Shown: positions 26,513-39,236, counted from the stretch's first letter. The stretch is DNA of 64,000 nucleotides from Nitzschia sp. pyKryTriq1 (GCA_956465555.1 OY101115.1:806001-870000); one strand, 5' to 3'. The notes: generated from the sequence alone by a model not told the origin. Numbers and translations: made by a program.

Positions 26513-29500
26513 TTATGCCGGCCATGATGATTTGCTTGGATCCGCTGCTTCGACGTCCTCATTGGAGTCCTGAACATCGGCTGAACCATCAGGACCGTCT
26601 TCCTTTGTCTCCGACTTGGACTCACTCGTCTTCCGCGTCAGACGCGAAAGTGGAAGAGAATCCTCAGGATCATCGTCAGATCTGCCAGCTGATTTCTTGT
26701 CGGCCGATTCCATCGCGCTTCGAGTCGCCCTGCCTACAGCAGTGCGGGGTCTTTTACGTGTCTCCATATCGGCCTCCTCGTCCTCATTGGACGATGACGG
26801 CTCGTGAAAGGACTCATCGTCCACGAAATCCAACTCCTCGTCATCGTCTGTCTCGATAATAATCCTCCTTTTCTTGCTTGGCGGTCGTCCATGTCGTTTC
26901 TTCTTCTTCGCTCGATGCGGCGACTTCTTCTTTTCCTCTTTGGCACTCGAACGCTTGGGCCGCCCTGGCCCTTTCTTGGGTACACCAACAGAGCCGGTGG
27001 AGTCGAGATCTACTTCAGAGACACTATCGTCCGGCTCCTTTAAGGACTTTTCCTTTGCCAAGGAGTGTCTTGAGGATCGACGTCGTCCACCATCTTGATC
27101 ATCTAAATCTAAGCCAGCCGAAATCTTCCTTCGCTTGGGGGGAGGCCTGACGTCCCCATCCCTGCCCGAATCGTCATCTTCGCTGCTGCCATGATCGTAT
27201 GTTTTCGATTTGGCCGCATTCGAAGGGTCTAGGAAATTGGTGGCACGCCGCTTCCTTGTCCCGTCGCCTTCGATGATCGGAGAGTGCAAGCCAGCCAGCA
27301 TTCGCTTTCGTTTCGGCTTGCGCTCTTTTGAAGGCGTCTCTTCCACGGCCTCATCATCCGCATCGTCCTCATCGTACGTTTTCGAACTGCTGATGGTCGA
27401 AGGGCTAAGGAAACTCGTAGCTCGCCGCTTCCTTGTCCCGCCTACTTCGAGGATCGGAGAATGCAAGCCAGAAAGCATTCGCTTTCGAGTTGTCTTGCGC
27501 TTAGGAGTTTTGGTTTCGGCGTCCTCAGCAGTTGATTCGTCCACTTTCTCTGGAGACTCACCACCTGCCGCCTCAGCTGTAGATTCTTTCGCATCGGTAC
27601 TCTCTTGAATGGCTGCTTTATCGGCCGTAGATTCTTTCGTATAGGGCATCTCTTCAGTCGGTGCCTCATTTTCGCTCAAATTACGAACGATATAGGTGGA
27701 CTCAACAGTAGCAGCCATCTTACTGGTGTGCTCGTCCTCTTTCGAGACCTCAACGGGCGGTATCTTGTCGGTTTCCTCTGGAACCGCTGGATCAGCATTT
27801 TCCGATCTGTTGGTTTCTATCAACTCCCCTCCTGTGGTGTTTGTTTCTATTCCTTGTTCACTTTCATCCTCGTCTAAGTTGTTGGGATCAAAGACTTGTC
27901 CCCCCACCAACAAATAAGTCACAAGCTCTAGAGTTTTCGGAGGCCGACCTCGACCTGCCCTCTTTCGGAGTACACTCTCTGCGCTGTTCGCATTAAGTAA
28001 TGCTTGATATTCAATTTCAGCTTCCAAAAACGCAAGTCCTTTCTTCTTTTTCTTCGAGAAAAGTACTTTCGTCATTGATGGAGCCGGGGAGTTTTTGCGG
28101 ATGGGAGGTGGGGATGAAGCAGGAGTCCATACCCTGGACCTTGGTGCATCGCGTCCTCGTTTCTTTACAGCGGACGGAACCATGGCGGCAACGGAATCAT
28201 ATCGTGAAGAAGATGCCATAGATTGTTGTTCCTTCGTGGGTGGTCTACCAGGCTTTCTCACCTGAGCTGACGCCGGGCTCTTTTCTTTCTTTGTTGGCTT
28301 CGTGGCAGGCTTGCTGGCAACCGAGGGCTTACTGGACAAGGCTTCCTTGGGTAGTTCCTCGTCATCGCTCTCCGCTTCCTCTCCCGGCTTCATCTTCTTG
28401 AACTTGAAAACTTTCCGGGGTACTTTTTTGATGCAGTTGGGTGGATAGGGGCACTTCGACCCGTCTGGTAGGAGCTCTGGAAGAAGGAAGTCATCGGGTT
28501 CTTCGACTTTGTCTTCAAAGATCTGATCAGACTTTAGTGGTTGCTTTCCGGGCAACGGGCGTTGTCCGAGCTCGTACTTGGGAGTGTTGTCAGCTTGGTG
28601 GACGCAGAAATGGTCGTTCGCAACCTCTATCTTGTCCTCCCCAAAGCCCAAAAATTTCGACTTGGACCGGTATGCTCTCGAGAGCCAATCCACGCAGAAG
28701 GATATTTCATACCTCTTGAGAGGCCCGACCAAACTTCTCGTGTGGAGGATAGCGTTGAGTGCGCGACACAGCGATTCGTTGTCAAAACCATCCTCGGTGT
28801 CGTAAGCCCTATTCCTCAGTGCAGCTCCAAACGCAGCAAGGCGACAGCGCCTTGCGTCTTCTGCCCTGCTTTCTGGGGTGCTGTCAACGATCTTAAGTTG
28901 CTTTTTGGTCTTGTCTTTCTCTTTTTCTCCTGGTTCGATCAATGGCTCCCAGTTGGAGTCCCATTCAACCCATTGTTCAGCCCATCTCCATGCCCATCCT
29001 AGCATTCGCATAACATTCAATGCGTAATTTAGGCACCTGGAACCGTCATTGAACGTCATTACTGAGTCGGCCCTCGAGAAAGTCTTCCCTGCCCTCCTCT
29101 CCTCCATCATGATTAAATCTTCAACGATCGCACGCAAATTATACTCGAGTCCTCCGTGGAAGTAGCAATGCACTGTAGTGGAATATGGGTGGTGAGGCAC
29201 AGTTTGGTATGTACCGAGGGTTATTGCGTAGTTTTTGCGCCACACTTACCAAAAAATGAAGGGTCGCGTTCATCTTCATGCTGCACCTCCAATCCAGCTT
29301 GTCGAGCGCAAGTAATGTGGAATGCATATGGTTTACCTTTCTCCCCACGTGCGCGACAATTAGGGTCTCCGCATTTCGCTTTCAAACCTGTATTCATTCC
29401 GCACAAATTACATTTCGTGTTCGCCTTGATGTACCCCTTGCCATTCGACATGATTACATTAGAGCAATCCACCCGACGATTGGTGGCGTCAACTACCACA

Positions 29501-32500
29501 CCATGCTCCCCATGCCAACTGTGAAACGAGTGAGCGCAAAGTTTACAAATAATTTTTCCACTGGCATGATCGAAACTTACAATCCACAGGTGTAGTGAGT
29601 CCAAAGAATTTTAGCAAAAAGGGATTTGTTGAACTCCTTTGGGTTGTTCTTCCAATAAGGTTTTTTGCACACAGGCTTGGCCAAAGTCGGCAAGAGCAAT
29701 CCCGATTTTTGGTTACACAAGTGGCAGTGTGGGGTTTCATATTCTTCGTTGGCCTTCTTCTTTTCATGAACAAAGCGACACGAAAAGCAACGGAATCTCT
29801 TCTGCTCTGGGGTAACTTCTTCGCCTTCTTCCGAAATTCGACACGTGCAGCAAACTACTGAGCGGCAATCTGAGCATCGTGCCAAATTCTTGCCATCCTC
29901 CTCCAGGACCCAGCACACCTCGCATCGCATTCCAACAAATCTCTTTTGAAGCTCTTCCAAGAATTCCTTCTCATAGTCAGGATCGGCCAGTGCCCGTTGT
30001 CGCTCTTTCCCAGTTAGCTTGTTGAATGGCTTATGTGGTTCTGGTGGAGCCTCCGGCATGGGGTCATCTGGCAGCTCTTTGGCCATGTCAATTAGCAAAT
30101 CAAACGGCACTGGTTCTTTCGGGACCTGTTCGGGATCGAGTGTAGAATGTTCGGGACACATCAGAGTCCACGGGTTTGTTTCTACCGGACCCTCCACGTC
30201 TTCCCCATGCACCACCTCGCAGACGCCGACTGCTCTGGCGCAAGTGATGTGAAGGTATTTTTCACAGCCATCATGGCGACACTTTTGGTAGGCTCCTCGT
30301 TGGCCTTGACAGATTGCGCATCGAACGTCCTTGAGACGAAAGTGTTTCTTCAGCTCGGACGTGTCTTCTACCAAGTCCAGTTTGTCTTTGACAACAAACT
30401 GGAGGCCTTGCCATTTTGCACAAGCCATGTGGACCCACTTTGCCAATGCCGAATCAGGTTCAGTCTTTGAATTCTCAGATCGAATATATGCCCCCTTCTT
30501 TACAGGACATAATTCGCAACAAATGGGAAGAGGCGGCAGCGCGATGCGAGCGCCAGTACTACTCGTGCGATCCTCTTCCTTGCTCATCTTTTCGCGATTA
30601 AAGTATCGACATGCAATGCAGTAGTAGTCACCTTCCGGTATTTCGTCAATACCATAGCACATTTGGTGAACGGGGACGTCACATGCCTCGCAAAACAAAA
30701 TCTGGTTGTCTGGGGTGACTTCTCCATCATTGCAAATATTACAGACTGCATTCATGTCTTGTTCGCGTTGCTCTTGTTCCGCCAGATCCAACTCCTTGCG
30801 TCGAGAGATCAATTGTTCCATGCTTTTCAAAATGTGCCTCTCCTCAGCCCTTTTTTCACGGGCCTCTGGTTTCTCGTACTCCACTCTCTCCGCAACGACT
30901 TGAGACATGAGTGAACGTAGACTAGGTTCCAACGCTATTTCAGCCTGGACTAAAAGCTCCTGTTTCGCTTTGAGTTCTTGCAAAATCTCATCTTCGTCTT
31001 GTCCTGTCTCGTCTTTGGACTCGTCGGCAGGCAGCGGGAAACGTCGCAAAATGTCTAACGAAGGAAGACTCTGCCCTTCGGTCACAGCATCCAATACAAG
31101 TTCGTCCTCGTCCGCCTCTCCGTCTTCCTTCAAGACATGGATTTTGACCGAAGGATTGGCCGGGTCAGAGTTCCTCAGCGTGGCTCGGACGCTGACTACC
31201 ACTTCCCGCGACTTGCCAAATGCGCCAGTATAAATATTGGGATCTGCGTTGGTGAGAAGTGATCGTTTAGAGCGTTGGGACTCGGCGAATTGTGCATCAA
31301 AACAGGAGTTGGCTTCTTCGAGCAAGGGAAGTTTAACCAGCACTCGTTCTTGAAATGTCTTCACATCATTTTCCGCCTCCGGCGTTGCTGCGTCGTTTTG
31401 TTGCTGTTGCTGCATCTCCTTGCAACGTAATAGAGCGTATCGTGAGTTGCACTTTTTCAGGTCGCAAATCATGGGAACCCCACCTTGACCCGGCATATCC
31501 TCCAGTCCCTTGGGGAGTTGTACCATTCGAAAACAGCTTTGATTCGATACCAACGAATCCTCTGGGGCGTTGTTCCAGAGGCAATACCAAACATCAGCAG
31601 CACGAGCATGTTCCAATGCCAAGGCGACGAGAATCAAACGAATATTCTCATCCATTTCCACATCCGGGATCTCGATTGGTTCCATGGTCGGAGTAGGAGC
31701 AGGAGTAGCCTTGGTTTTCGAGGAGTCGTCGGTTGCCTGATAATCCACGGGTGTTTCCTTCGTGGCCTCCACGATTTCCAATGGAGATGGACCTGTCACA
31801 CTTACTTCCTCCACAGCCAATATTTCTTCCGTCGTTGTCCTAATCTTGCCGTCGTCTACTGTCAAGGAGGAGTCCATAGGCACAGTGGTGCTAGCAGTAT
31901 TCGTAATTGTTGTCGTTTCCGGTACCGGTACGACCTCTACTTCGGTTCCCGTCCTTTTGACCATTCCTTCGAGAACCATGATAAGTTCCGATTCCTTGTT
32001 TTCGATCATTTGGTACCACTGAAATTTGTAGTGTAGCATGGCCACTGGATACCCTTGATACGATGCCACGACTCCAAAGCTCTGCGTCGGAGGTGCCGTA
32101 TAGACCTTGTGGTCTTCCAGAGTCCATTGCGGCCTGGTCCTAATAGAAGCCGCAGCCGCAGCAACAGCAGGAGGAGTAGGGAAATTTCTGGTAGAAGTAG
32201 AAGCACCAGCAGCACCAGGAGTAGTATTTGTCCCCAAGCAAGACCAATCGGAAAAGGTCCACTTGTCCTTGTTGTACAATTCCAAAGATTGAGCAAGTTC
32301 CACCACTGACGTACGAATGGCGGCCCGATGAGGGTTCGTTGGCAGCAGCGGCGCCGCGAGTTTGGCCACCAATGCGGAGGTTCCCGATTTGCATTGGGCT
32401 TTGGAAAATCCTTGCTGGAGAAAATGGGCATATACGGGATCCATATAATCCAAAGTCCACTGATCGTCGGTATCTCCCAACAACAAGGACGATGATGGTA

Positions 32501-33833
32501 CTTTCTGCTTCTGCAAGTGCGGCTGTTGATAAAAGGAAGGACCCGCAGGAGGAATTTGTAAAAACACGTCTGTTTCGGGTGTCTTTTTCAAGAATGGCAG
32601 CGTGTCAATGTCGGGAAGAGGCGTGGGATAAGGAGGTCGTTTGGGAAAGAAGGTCGATTCTGATGATGATGATTCTTCGTTGTTGTTATTGTTGTCATCA
32701 TTGTCGTCGCCTTCCATGGAGGGGACGGGAATATCAAATCCCAAGAGCCGCCCCAAATACGAGAGTGGATAAGTATCCGGGCGATGAAATACCAAATCGG
32801 TCAAGGTAATGAGTTCGGATCCATGCACAGGTTCATTCTGACTGCTTTCCGAGGGGATTTCCAACAATGGATTGACAATTCGTAGGGGATCTTCCTCACT
32901 GACAATATGAATATTCGGTCCTCGATACGACGAGGACGACGCCGACGCTCCTCCTGCGTTGGAACCACCAGTGTTGTTGTTGCTGGGCTGTCCAAACGCT
33001 TTGCGAGGAGGAGGATGCTGACTCTTGGTATTTTTAGTACTAGTACTTTTGCCAGTAGTACTCTTGGCTCCCGTGGCGGATCCTCGTCGAGCGGCCACGC
33101 CACCACCAGTACTGCCAGGAGTGCTGTTTCGATTCGTCGAACCTGGCGGTCGGCCGCGGCCTCGTTTTTTCTTGGCAGGATTCTTGCCTTGGTGGCGCTG
33201 GTGGTGCATTGACGATGATGACGACTGCTGCTGCGGTTGCGTACCGCTCGTCGTATTTGGGGTTTCCATCACCACCGGCACGGATAGAGCCGTAGGAGGA
33301 GGGGTCGTCGTCTCCTTGCCACCCACACGAGCTTGCAAGCCTGAGGACGGAGGAAGACCCGCCGCCGCCACCACGCCAGTCTGAACGAAATGATTATTGG
33401 ATGCTGCCGAGGGATGACCTGCTGTTGCTTGTGGTGGTGGAACAGGAGCGTTTGAATGAAACGGACGAGCCGCCGCCATCTCATTCGAATAACGCCGTGC
33501 TGCTGATGTTGCTGGCGGTGGTCTACCTGCCGCATCCAGTGGGGCATGGTACGGGGCGTGCTGCGGAGGATTGTTTCCATACTCGTACCGGTAGGGTTGC
33601 GGGTGCGGTTGCGGCGGGTGTGTGGGTGGTGGATTACCGGGATAGGCACTACCCGACTGGTATCCGTACGGGTGGTGGTGCTGCTGGGAATGAGGATGAG
33701 GAGGCGGAGCAGCAGCACCATAGAAAGGAGGCTGAGGCGGTGGTGGTGGATGATGAGGATGCTGCCGAGTGGCACCCGGTGGCGGAATTAGATTTCCACG
33801 TCCCGACTTTTTCTTTCTACCTACGTGTGGCAT
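26513..33833 (-). CDS. Very large multi-PHD / extended-PHD chromatin protein
   Basis: Exons 33833-29581, 29518-29250 and 29172-26513 (introns 62 and 77 bases) join to about 2393 aa; both joins repair a zinc-binding domain. Residues 1-300 are Pro/His/Gln-rich with an AT-hook (RGRPP). A PHD finger starts near 1029 (CNIC...CEACDVPVHQMC), an extended PHD near 1104-1235, a third Cys-rich finger near 1301 (CEVC) and a second extended PHD near 1371-1510 that spans both introns. This order recalls BRPF/JADE/AF10-type histone readers. The C-terminal third has several further AT-hook-like motifs and a duplicated RKRML-GLHSPI block, then acidic and basic tracts. Predicted nuclear; probably reads histone H3 tails and tethers a complex. 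No catalytic domain recognised. Confidence 0.85.
27200..27500 (-). repeat. Duplicated block in the PHD protein
   Basis: Two copies about 65 codons apart encode RKRMLxGLHSPI followed by GTRKRRATxFLxPS and SKTYD. Conservation of spacing suggests a functional linear motif rather than low complexity. Confidence 0.7.
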
Positions 33834-34291
33834 GGTAGATGATTTCTGAAATAACGCAGTGTCTACTGTGAATGTAAAGCAGGGAAGAGCAAGAATGCAA
33901 CCATGAAGGACGGGTCAGTCATCAATGAAGCGGAGCCGTATCCATCATACCGGTGGTGATCATTGTCTTCGTTGTCTCATCTCTTTCATATCTCGCTCGT
34001 TGGATCGTTCTTCTTCGATCGTAGGTTTGGAATTGACGCATGGGCAGACGGACGAAAAGAGCGAGAAGTGTGCGAGCACGAGAGACGAGACGCCGTCGAC
34101 GAGCATTTTACGCGACAATCATTTTAACGCTTGCTTGTACGTTGTTACTCTACCTGGTACCGCGGTAAGCTGGATTGGGAATTTTGAAATCTAAATCTAC
34201 GATACGTAGAATGAATCAAATCAAAACGAAGAATTGCAGTGTACTATCGGAATCATTTCTCACTCGCTGGAGGCGATACGTACGCTCTCTT
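33834..34291. other. Intergenic spacer
   Basis: Promoter side of the PHD gene and 3' side of the PPR gene. No gene, no repeat array; one GGTACC near 34156. Confidence 0.5.
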
Positions 34292-36142
34292 CTACCGCCT
34301 AGCATTGCACACCCATTGAGGCGGGAGACTTGTTGCTTGAAACGTCCCCTTCCATCCAATATATTGGACTAGATCACCGGCCATTTCGCTCCATTCCTCG
34401 GCGTTCTGGCATGCTAGTTGAGCTTGTTGGACAACCACATGGTTCAGAAGACCCTTTTCGCAACAAAGCAAGAGGACCTTTCGTAAGATCAAATGTCGTT
34501 GCGGAGGGCCAGATATTAATCGCCGGGCAGCCTTGCAAAAGTGCACAAAAGTCGTTGATGTTGGGCCAATCGCAGAAGTGTCATCGGCGCCTAGCAATAT
34601 TGTATTTCGAAAGGTATCGGAAGCAATCCGAAATGATTTTGTCTTAAGTTCGTCGCTGCCAAAGGCGTTGGCGCATGCCATGAGTAAAGTATTCAGAGTG
34701 ATCGTATCAGGTCGGCAGAGGGGATCGGGATGGTTTGACATGAGTTTCATAAATTCGGCCGCTTTGAGAGCCTTATCGGCCCGGGGACTTCTTGCAAAGG
34801 CAAGGAGGACCGCATTATACTGAATTACAGACGGTCGGAGCCAGGCCTGTCCATCCTTGTAGTCTTTTTCCATTTCTTGCAATAAATCTCTGGCCTTTTC
34901 ACAAGCCTCCCAAGTTCCACTCTTCGCCAATGCGGTGAAAACGGATGTGTAAGTCCTGGCATTGGGCCCCATACCTTCCGACTCGAGCTCTTTCATTCGA
35001 TTCAACAACGCCAAAGCCCGCGTCGCTGCCTCGGGTTTGTCAACATTACTCAGCCTGGCCCAGCCATCCATTACAGCAGAAAAAGCCACCGTGCAAGGCT
35101 TCAAGTCGGTGTTGCCATTATTGTAGGCGACCATCATCTCATCTAGGATATCTTCGGCCTTTTGAGGGATACCCGATTTAGCGAGAGCTGACATGACAGC
35201 AGTGTATGTGAATCGATTGGGAACGAGCCCCCGAGCGGTCATGCGATCCAGGATCTTTTGGGCGCGAACCGATTGACCGGAACGGGCCCATGCTTGAATC
35301 ACTGTTGTATACGAATATACATCGGGATCCACATTGGAGTTTCCAGCGGCAGAGAGCTGTTCAATATGTTCCAGTAACTGCTGTGCTCGGCGGGCCGGCG
35401 AGAGATCCTCCGAGTTTGCCACTTGAGACCATGCAAAAATAACAGTATTGAAGCTGGTAGTATCCACTGCGACGTCACATCTTGGTGACATCATTTCTTT
35501 CAAGAGATTCTCGGCTTGCACGGCAGCACTAGGATCGGGGGAAACGCTAAAGGCATAGAGCAGACTGTTGAAAGTGACAATATCGGGATCGGGTAGGTCA
35601 TCCCGTTCTTGCATTTGCCGTAACAACTCTTCCGCTTGTGGATAATTGCCCGTCTTGGCAAAGGCGAGGATGACAGTATTGAGTGAAATCACGTCCACTT
35701 GAATTTCTTCTGTTTGATGAAGAAGCATATCTTGCAACAGTTCATAGGCTTTTTCGGGATTATTTTCTTCCTTCCACGCCTTGAGGACCGAGTTATATGA
35801 CACGGTATCAGGGGAGACTTCGTAGTATCCTTCTTGATACAATGCATGGATTCGTTGCAGCAACTCTTGGGCACGAGGGGCAGCCCCGCTCTGCGCCATG
35901 GCATCTAGATTTAAATTTAGCGAAATGAGAGGATTATTGCCCTCCGCCAAACTTTCTTTCCGACGATCATTGGCATTTCCATAATATATGGGAGGAGGAG
36001 GAGGCACGAGGCTGGAGACCTGGAGTCGAGAGGATGAAACCTCGCGAGATGCAGATGATTCGGGAGCAAGCGCGTGTACTTCATAACATCTTGGATGCGA
36101 AAGAACAAAGATATGAAACAAAAGCAAAATCACCCTCATCAT
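34292..36142 (-). CDS. Pentatricopeptide repeat protein, probably plastid
   Basis: Intronless. I place the start at ATG 36142 (MMRVILLLFHIF, 616 aa), because a hydrophobic signal ending in HALAPES follows at once, as in diatom plastid precursors; the in-frame ATG at 36301 has a good context and is the alternative. From about residue 80 on there are about 11-12 PPR units (for example TVSYNSVLKAW, TVILAFAKTGN, TYTAVMSALAKSG), each 35-38 residues and preceded by PD or VD. PPR proteins bind organellar RNA in a sequence-specific way for processing, stability or translation. No DYW, SMR or PRORP domain is seen, so the protein is P-class. It is divergent from the plastid PAM68 gene. Confidence 0.88.
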   Translation of the reverse strand: MMRVILLLFHIFVLSHPRCYEVHALAPESSASREVSSSRLQVSSLVPPPPPIYYGNANDRRKESLAEGNNPLISLNLNLDAMAQSGAAPRAQELLQRIHALYQEGYYEVSPDTVSYNSVLKAWKEENNPEKAYELLQDMLLHQTEEIQVDVISLNTVILAFAKTGNYPQAEELLRQMQERDDLPDPDIVTFNSLLYAFSVSPDPSAAVQAENLLKEMMSPRCDVAVDTTSFNTVIFAWSQVANSEDLSPARRAQQLLEHIEQLSAAGNSNVDPDVYSYTTVIQAWARSGQSVRAQKILDRMTARGLVPNRFTYTAVMSALAKSGIPQKAEDILDEMMVAYNNGNTDLKPCTVAFSAVMDGWARLSNVDKPEAATRALALLNRMKELESEGMGPNARTYTSVFTALAKSGTWEACEKARDLLQEMEKDYKDGQAWLRPSVIQYNAVLLAFARSPRADKALKAAEFMKLMSNHPDPLCRPDTITLNTLLMACANAFGSDELKTKSFRIASDTFRNTILLGADDTSAIGPTSTTFVHFCKAARRLISGPPQRHLILRKVLLLCCEKGLLNHVVVQQAQLACQNAEEWSEMAGDLVQYIGWKGTFQATSLPPQWVCNARR

Positions 36143-36603
36143 ACTTGAACGATAAGTCCCGATGCACAAGCACGATGATGGGAGGATGTAGTCCTTGGAA
36201 GAGTACTTGAACAATAGTGTCTCCAGCTCTTTGCATTGGACGCTTTCGCATCGGAACATCGATCGAACCGTTACAACAGAAAAAAGCAAAACAAAAGCCA
36301 TCTTGAAGCAGTTCAGAAGGACCCGGAAGTTCAAGCTAAAATCTAATTCAGTTCATTTTTGGCGCGCTGTCCGTGCTTGGCTCGTCATCGTTGCTTCCAG
36401 CTGTCACTCTTTTGCACTGTTCTTCCACCGCAGCGGTGTGACGACGAGATGACACGAACGAAGGAACTGAACTTGCTCTTTATTACTTTTGCAAGTTGCA
36501 GTTTGCAGTTTTGGCAGATAGTAGAGTGGAAGCTATTTCATTTTCTTAGCGAAGTCCTGTCCCATTTCTACTAGTTCTGTATAATCGATCCTTGTTCCGA
36601 AAA

Positions 36604-37573
36604 ATGCCTCGTGTTCTAGCTGTCGTTGTCGTCCTCTTGAGCGGGGCCGCTCGAGGATTCTTCGTTCCGAGGCAGAATCCATCACATTCGTTGGTACTGC
36701 AAGCCAAAGGATTTGGGACCAAGGACACTCCTTCTCCCAAGAAGAAACAGCAAGCACAACCAGTATCGTCACAATCATCGCCACCACCACCTCCTCCAGT
36801 TGTAGAAGCTGTTAATCCTTTCCCAGAGCGTGAAGAAGGAGACATGTCCCAAGGCAAGGCAGCCTTGGAACGAATGCGACGAGAAAGAGCCGAGAAACGG
36901 AATCAAGAATTGCTCAGAGTTAAGGAAGTACAGGAGGTTGATGCTATGTTGCGCGAAAGTCCCGAGGCTGCTGTCATTCCTGAAAAGGTTGCTCAACGAA
37001 TGGGAAAACGCATGCTGCCCTTTGTGGGTATTCCACTCTTCGGGACGCTAGGTAGCTTTGTTGGATTTTGGTACATGGCCACTTATCGCGATATGGAATT
37101 CCAGCCAGCGCTGGTAGCAACTGTCTCGGTTGCCCTGTTGGTTGTAGGATTATTGGTATGTTTGGTCGAAAGGAGGAGTCGAGGGTGGTGGATGGGCCAA
37201 GCGATTGTTTGAAATTCTGTCCTCTTTCAATCTTGTTGATTCATTTATCTCTCGTTCTTTTGCTCACATTATTTGCTCTCGTCGTCATCTCTCCCCCTAC
37301 TACTACTACTACTACTATTAGGGAATTACGTTTTCCATGATGAGTGCCTCGTGGGATCCGGATCGGGAGGGCAGTCTTTTGGGTTTGGATGAGTTTTCGA
37401 CGAACGTTGACAATATCAAAACGGGTCTTTCCCGATCGAGAGAAAATGCTATGCTGAGGGAGCGAATGGATGAATTTTCACCGGCCGAGCTTGCCAGTTT
37501 CGAAAGAAAAGAGGCTACCAAAGAGAAGCGTCAACAATCCTTTGGAGAGAAATTCGGAGATGAATTGGATTAA
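36604..37573 (+). CDS. PAM68: PAM68-like photosystem II assembly protein
   Basis: Exons 36604-37155 and 37322-37573 (intron 166 bases, with a (TAC)n tract) give 267 aa. The start ATG at 36604 opens a signal peptide (VLAVVVVLLSGAARG) followed by FFVPR, the diatom plastid transit motif. After a Pro-rich linker and a charged helix, IPEKVAQRMGKRMLPFVGIPLF starts the first membrane segment; a second follows and the conserved SASWDPDREGSLLG motif closes the domain. This is the DUF3464/PAM68 signature; the plant protein is a thylakoid factor in early photosystem II assembly. The intron splits the second membrane segment. The tail after the motif is longer than in plants and charged. Confidence 0.85.
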
Positions 37574-37862
37574 AAATGCGCAGCTATGAATATCAGTAGT
37601 GTACCGGTAGCGCGATAACGTTTTGCAATTCAAGAGTACCGTCAAACCTAACTTGGCACATTTCACCGGGCATTACATGACTTTTAGATACAGGTGCAAA
37701 CGCGGGTCTCTAGAGATGCCGGTATACTCCAAAAGACTAAAATGAGTAGTTTCTTGTTGTCTACTAGTGATGATTTATTTGTGCTCTATTACGTAGCGTT
37801 GTTTCGTTTCTATGTTGCGTCTATTGTTGTGTCCACCACCGGCCGTCAATCTACTCGGCCAA

Positions 37863-39236
37863 TTAGTCTTCTTTTGACTTTGAAAATAGCTTTTGGAAGT
37901 CGGCTACCTGCAAGGAATTCACAATGCAGGCAGACACAATTAATAATCCCCCAGTATAATCGTTCCATCCAAATTCTTCACCTAGCAGTACCGATGCGAA
38001 CGCGGCAGCCCACAACGGCTCGGAGGCTAGAATTACAGACGCTTCACCGGAAGGGACAGCTCCAAGAGCGAAGACTTCCAGGAAGAAGTTGAGACTGGTT
38101 GACAAAAGCCCTGTCCAGACGACTGCCATGGCAACCTCCCGCATGTTTGGATCGACCAACATGTTTGGCAAAGTCATGGACTCCCATCCTGGTGCAATTC
38201 CAATCCACCCATCCGATAGCGACCACAGCATGGCAACTAGGGCAGATGTAGCCACCATAACGGCAGTGATGGGTAGTGCCTTGGTGGGGTGCTTTTTCAT
38301 CATTTGTTCACTGAGAAAGAGACCAGTACCAAAGCCCATGGCTTGCAGGATCGCAAGTCCATCTCCCATGCCAATATTCCCGAGGGCATCGGATGAATCT
38401 GATCCACATAGCTCCAATACACCCACTCCCAGCATACACATTGCAGCCGAGATCCATGTTTGGGGTCTATCCTTCCAGCCCATGGGCGTTTTGTGCAAGA
38501 ACCACTCCAAGAATGGACACCAGATGACAGTCGCAGCTCCCAGGAAGGACACAGTAGCTGGCGAGGTATCTACCAGTGCCATAGATTGAGACACATACCC
38601 ACTGGCAGTGAAGCATCCAGCCAGTAGTGACATGCCAATGAGCTCACGAGGTAATTGACGAATAAAGGGACTCAAAGCAGCTGCCGCAAAGACCATTCGG
38701 GCGCTCGTGGCGGCACTAGCCGGTAGTGCCTGATCCATGATGCTGCCCAAAGGAAAGTTTGTCCCGTAAAGACAAGCCACCGCTGCCAACAAGAGTCGCG
38801 GACCCATGTACGAGCTCATCACTTTGTCCACAATCGCGGCGAATCCCTCTTTGGAAGGAGGTGAAGGCCCGCCTGTAGTCTCCAAATGGGCAAAGTCGTA
38901 CGATTGGAACTCGGTTATTGTTGTTGTTGTTGTTGCATTGCTGGATGAGAAGGACAGATCGCTTGGTCCAAGTGTCAAAGTGAGATCATCGGCATTAAAT
39001 GAGTTCGATACGGGCAAAGCCGTGCGAGTTTTCGAGCTTGAGAAGGAGTCACTATCACTCTCGTTCGGGTTATTTGTTGGCGAATAGGATAAAGCCGTCG
39101 GCAGACTTGGAGTATTGGTTGATAATCTACCTCTCACTTCTACTGGCGCTACATGTCGTACTGCAGTAAAGCTGGTAGCCGGTGTGCACAAGGCAGCTAG
39201 CACTAGCAAGTCTTTCTTGTAGTAGTATCCGATCAT
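37863..39236 (-). CDS. EamA/DMT-family transporter, plastid-type presequence
   Basis: 457 aa, intronless, ATG at 39236. The first 20 residues form a signal peptide ending ATSFTAV, a Phe-type plastid motif, and about 110 polar Ser/Thr/Asn-rich residues follow as transit region. From about 135 there are about ten membrane segments in two similar halves (EamA repeats), with a conserved Pro/Gly pattern (LGAATVIWCPFLEWFL, VILASEPLWAAAFASVLLGE). The end of the second half, ASEPLWAA with a later Glu, is typical of drug/metabolite transporters. Probable role: exchange of a small metabolite across a plastid membrane; the substrate is unknown. It converges with PAM68. Confidence 0.87.
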   Translation of the reverse strand: MIGYYYKKDLLVLAALCTPATSFTAVRHVAPVEVRGRLSTNTPSLPTALSYSPTNNPNESDSDSFSSSKTRTALPVSNSFNADDLTLTLGPSDLSFSSSNATTTTTITEFQSYDFAHLETTGGPSPPSKEGFAAIVDKVMSSYMGPRLLLAAVACLYGTNFPLGSIMDQALPASAATSARMVFAAAALSPFIRQLPRELIGMSLLAGCFTASGYVSQSMALVDTSPATVSFLGAATVIWCPFLEWFLHKTPMGWKDRPQTWISAAMCMLGVGVLELCGSDSSDALGNIGMGDGLAILQAMGFGTGLFLSEQMMKKHPTKALPITAVMVATSALVAMLWSLSDGWIGIAPGWESMTLPNMLVDPNMREVAMAVVWTGLLSTSLNFFLEVFALGAVPSGEASVILASEPLWAAAFASVLLGEEFGWNDYTGGLLIVSACIVNSLQVADFQKLFSKSKED

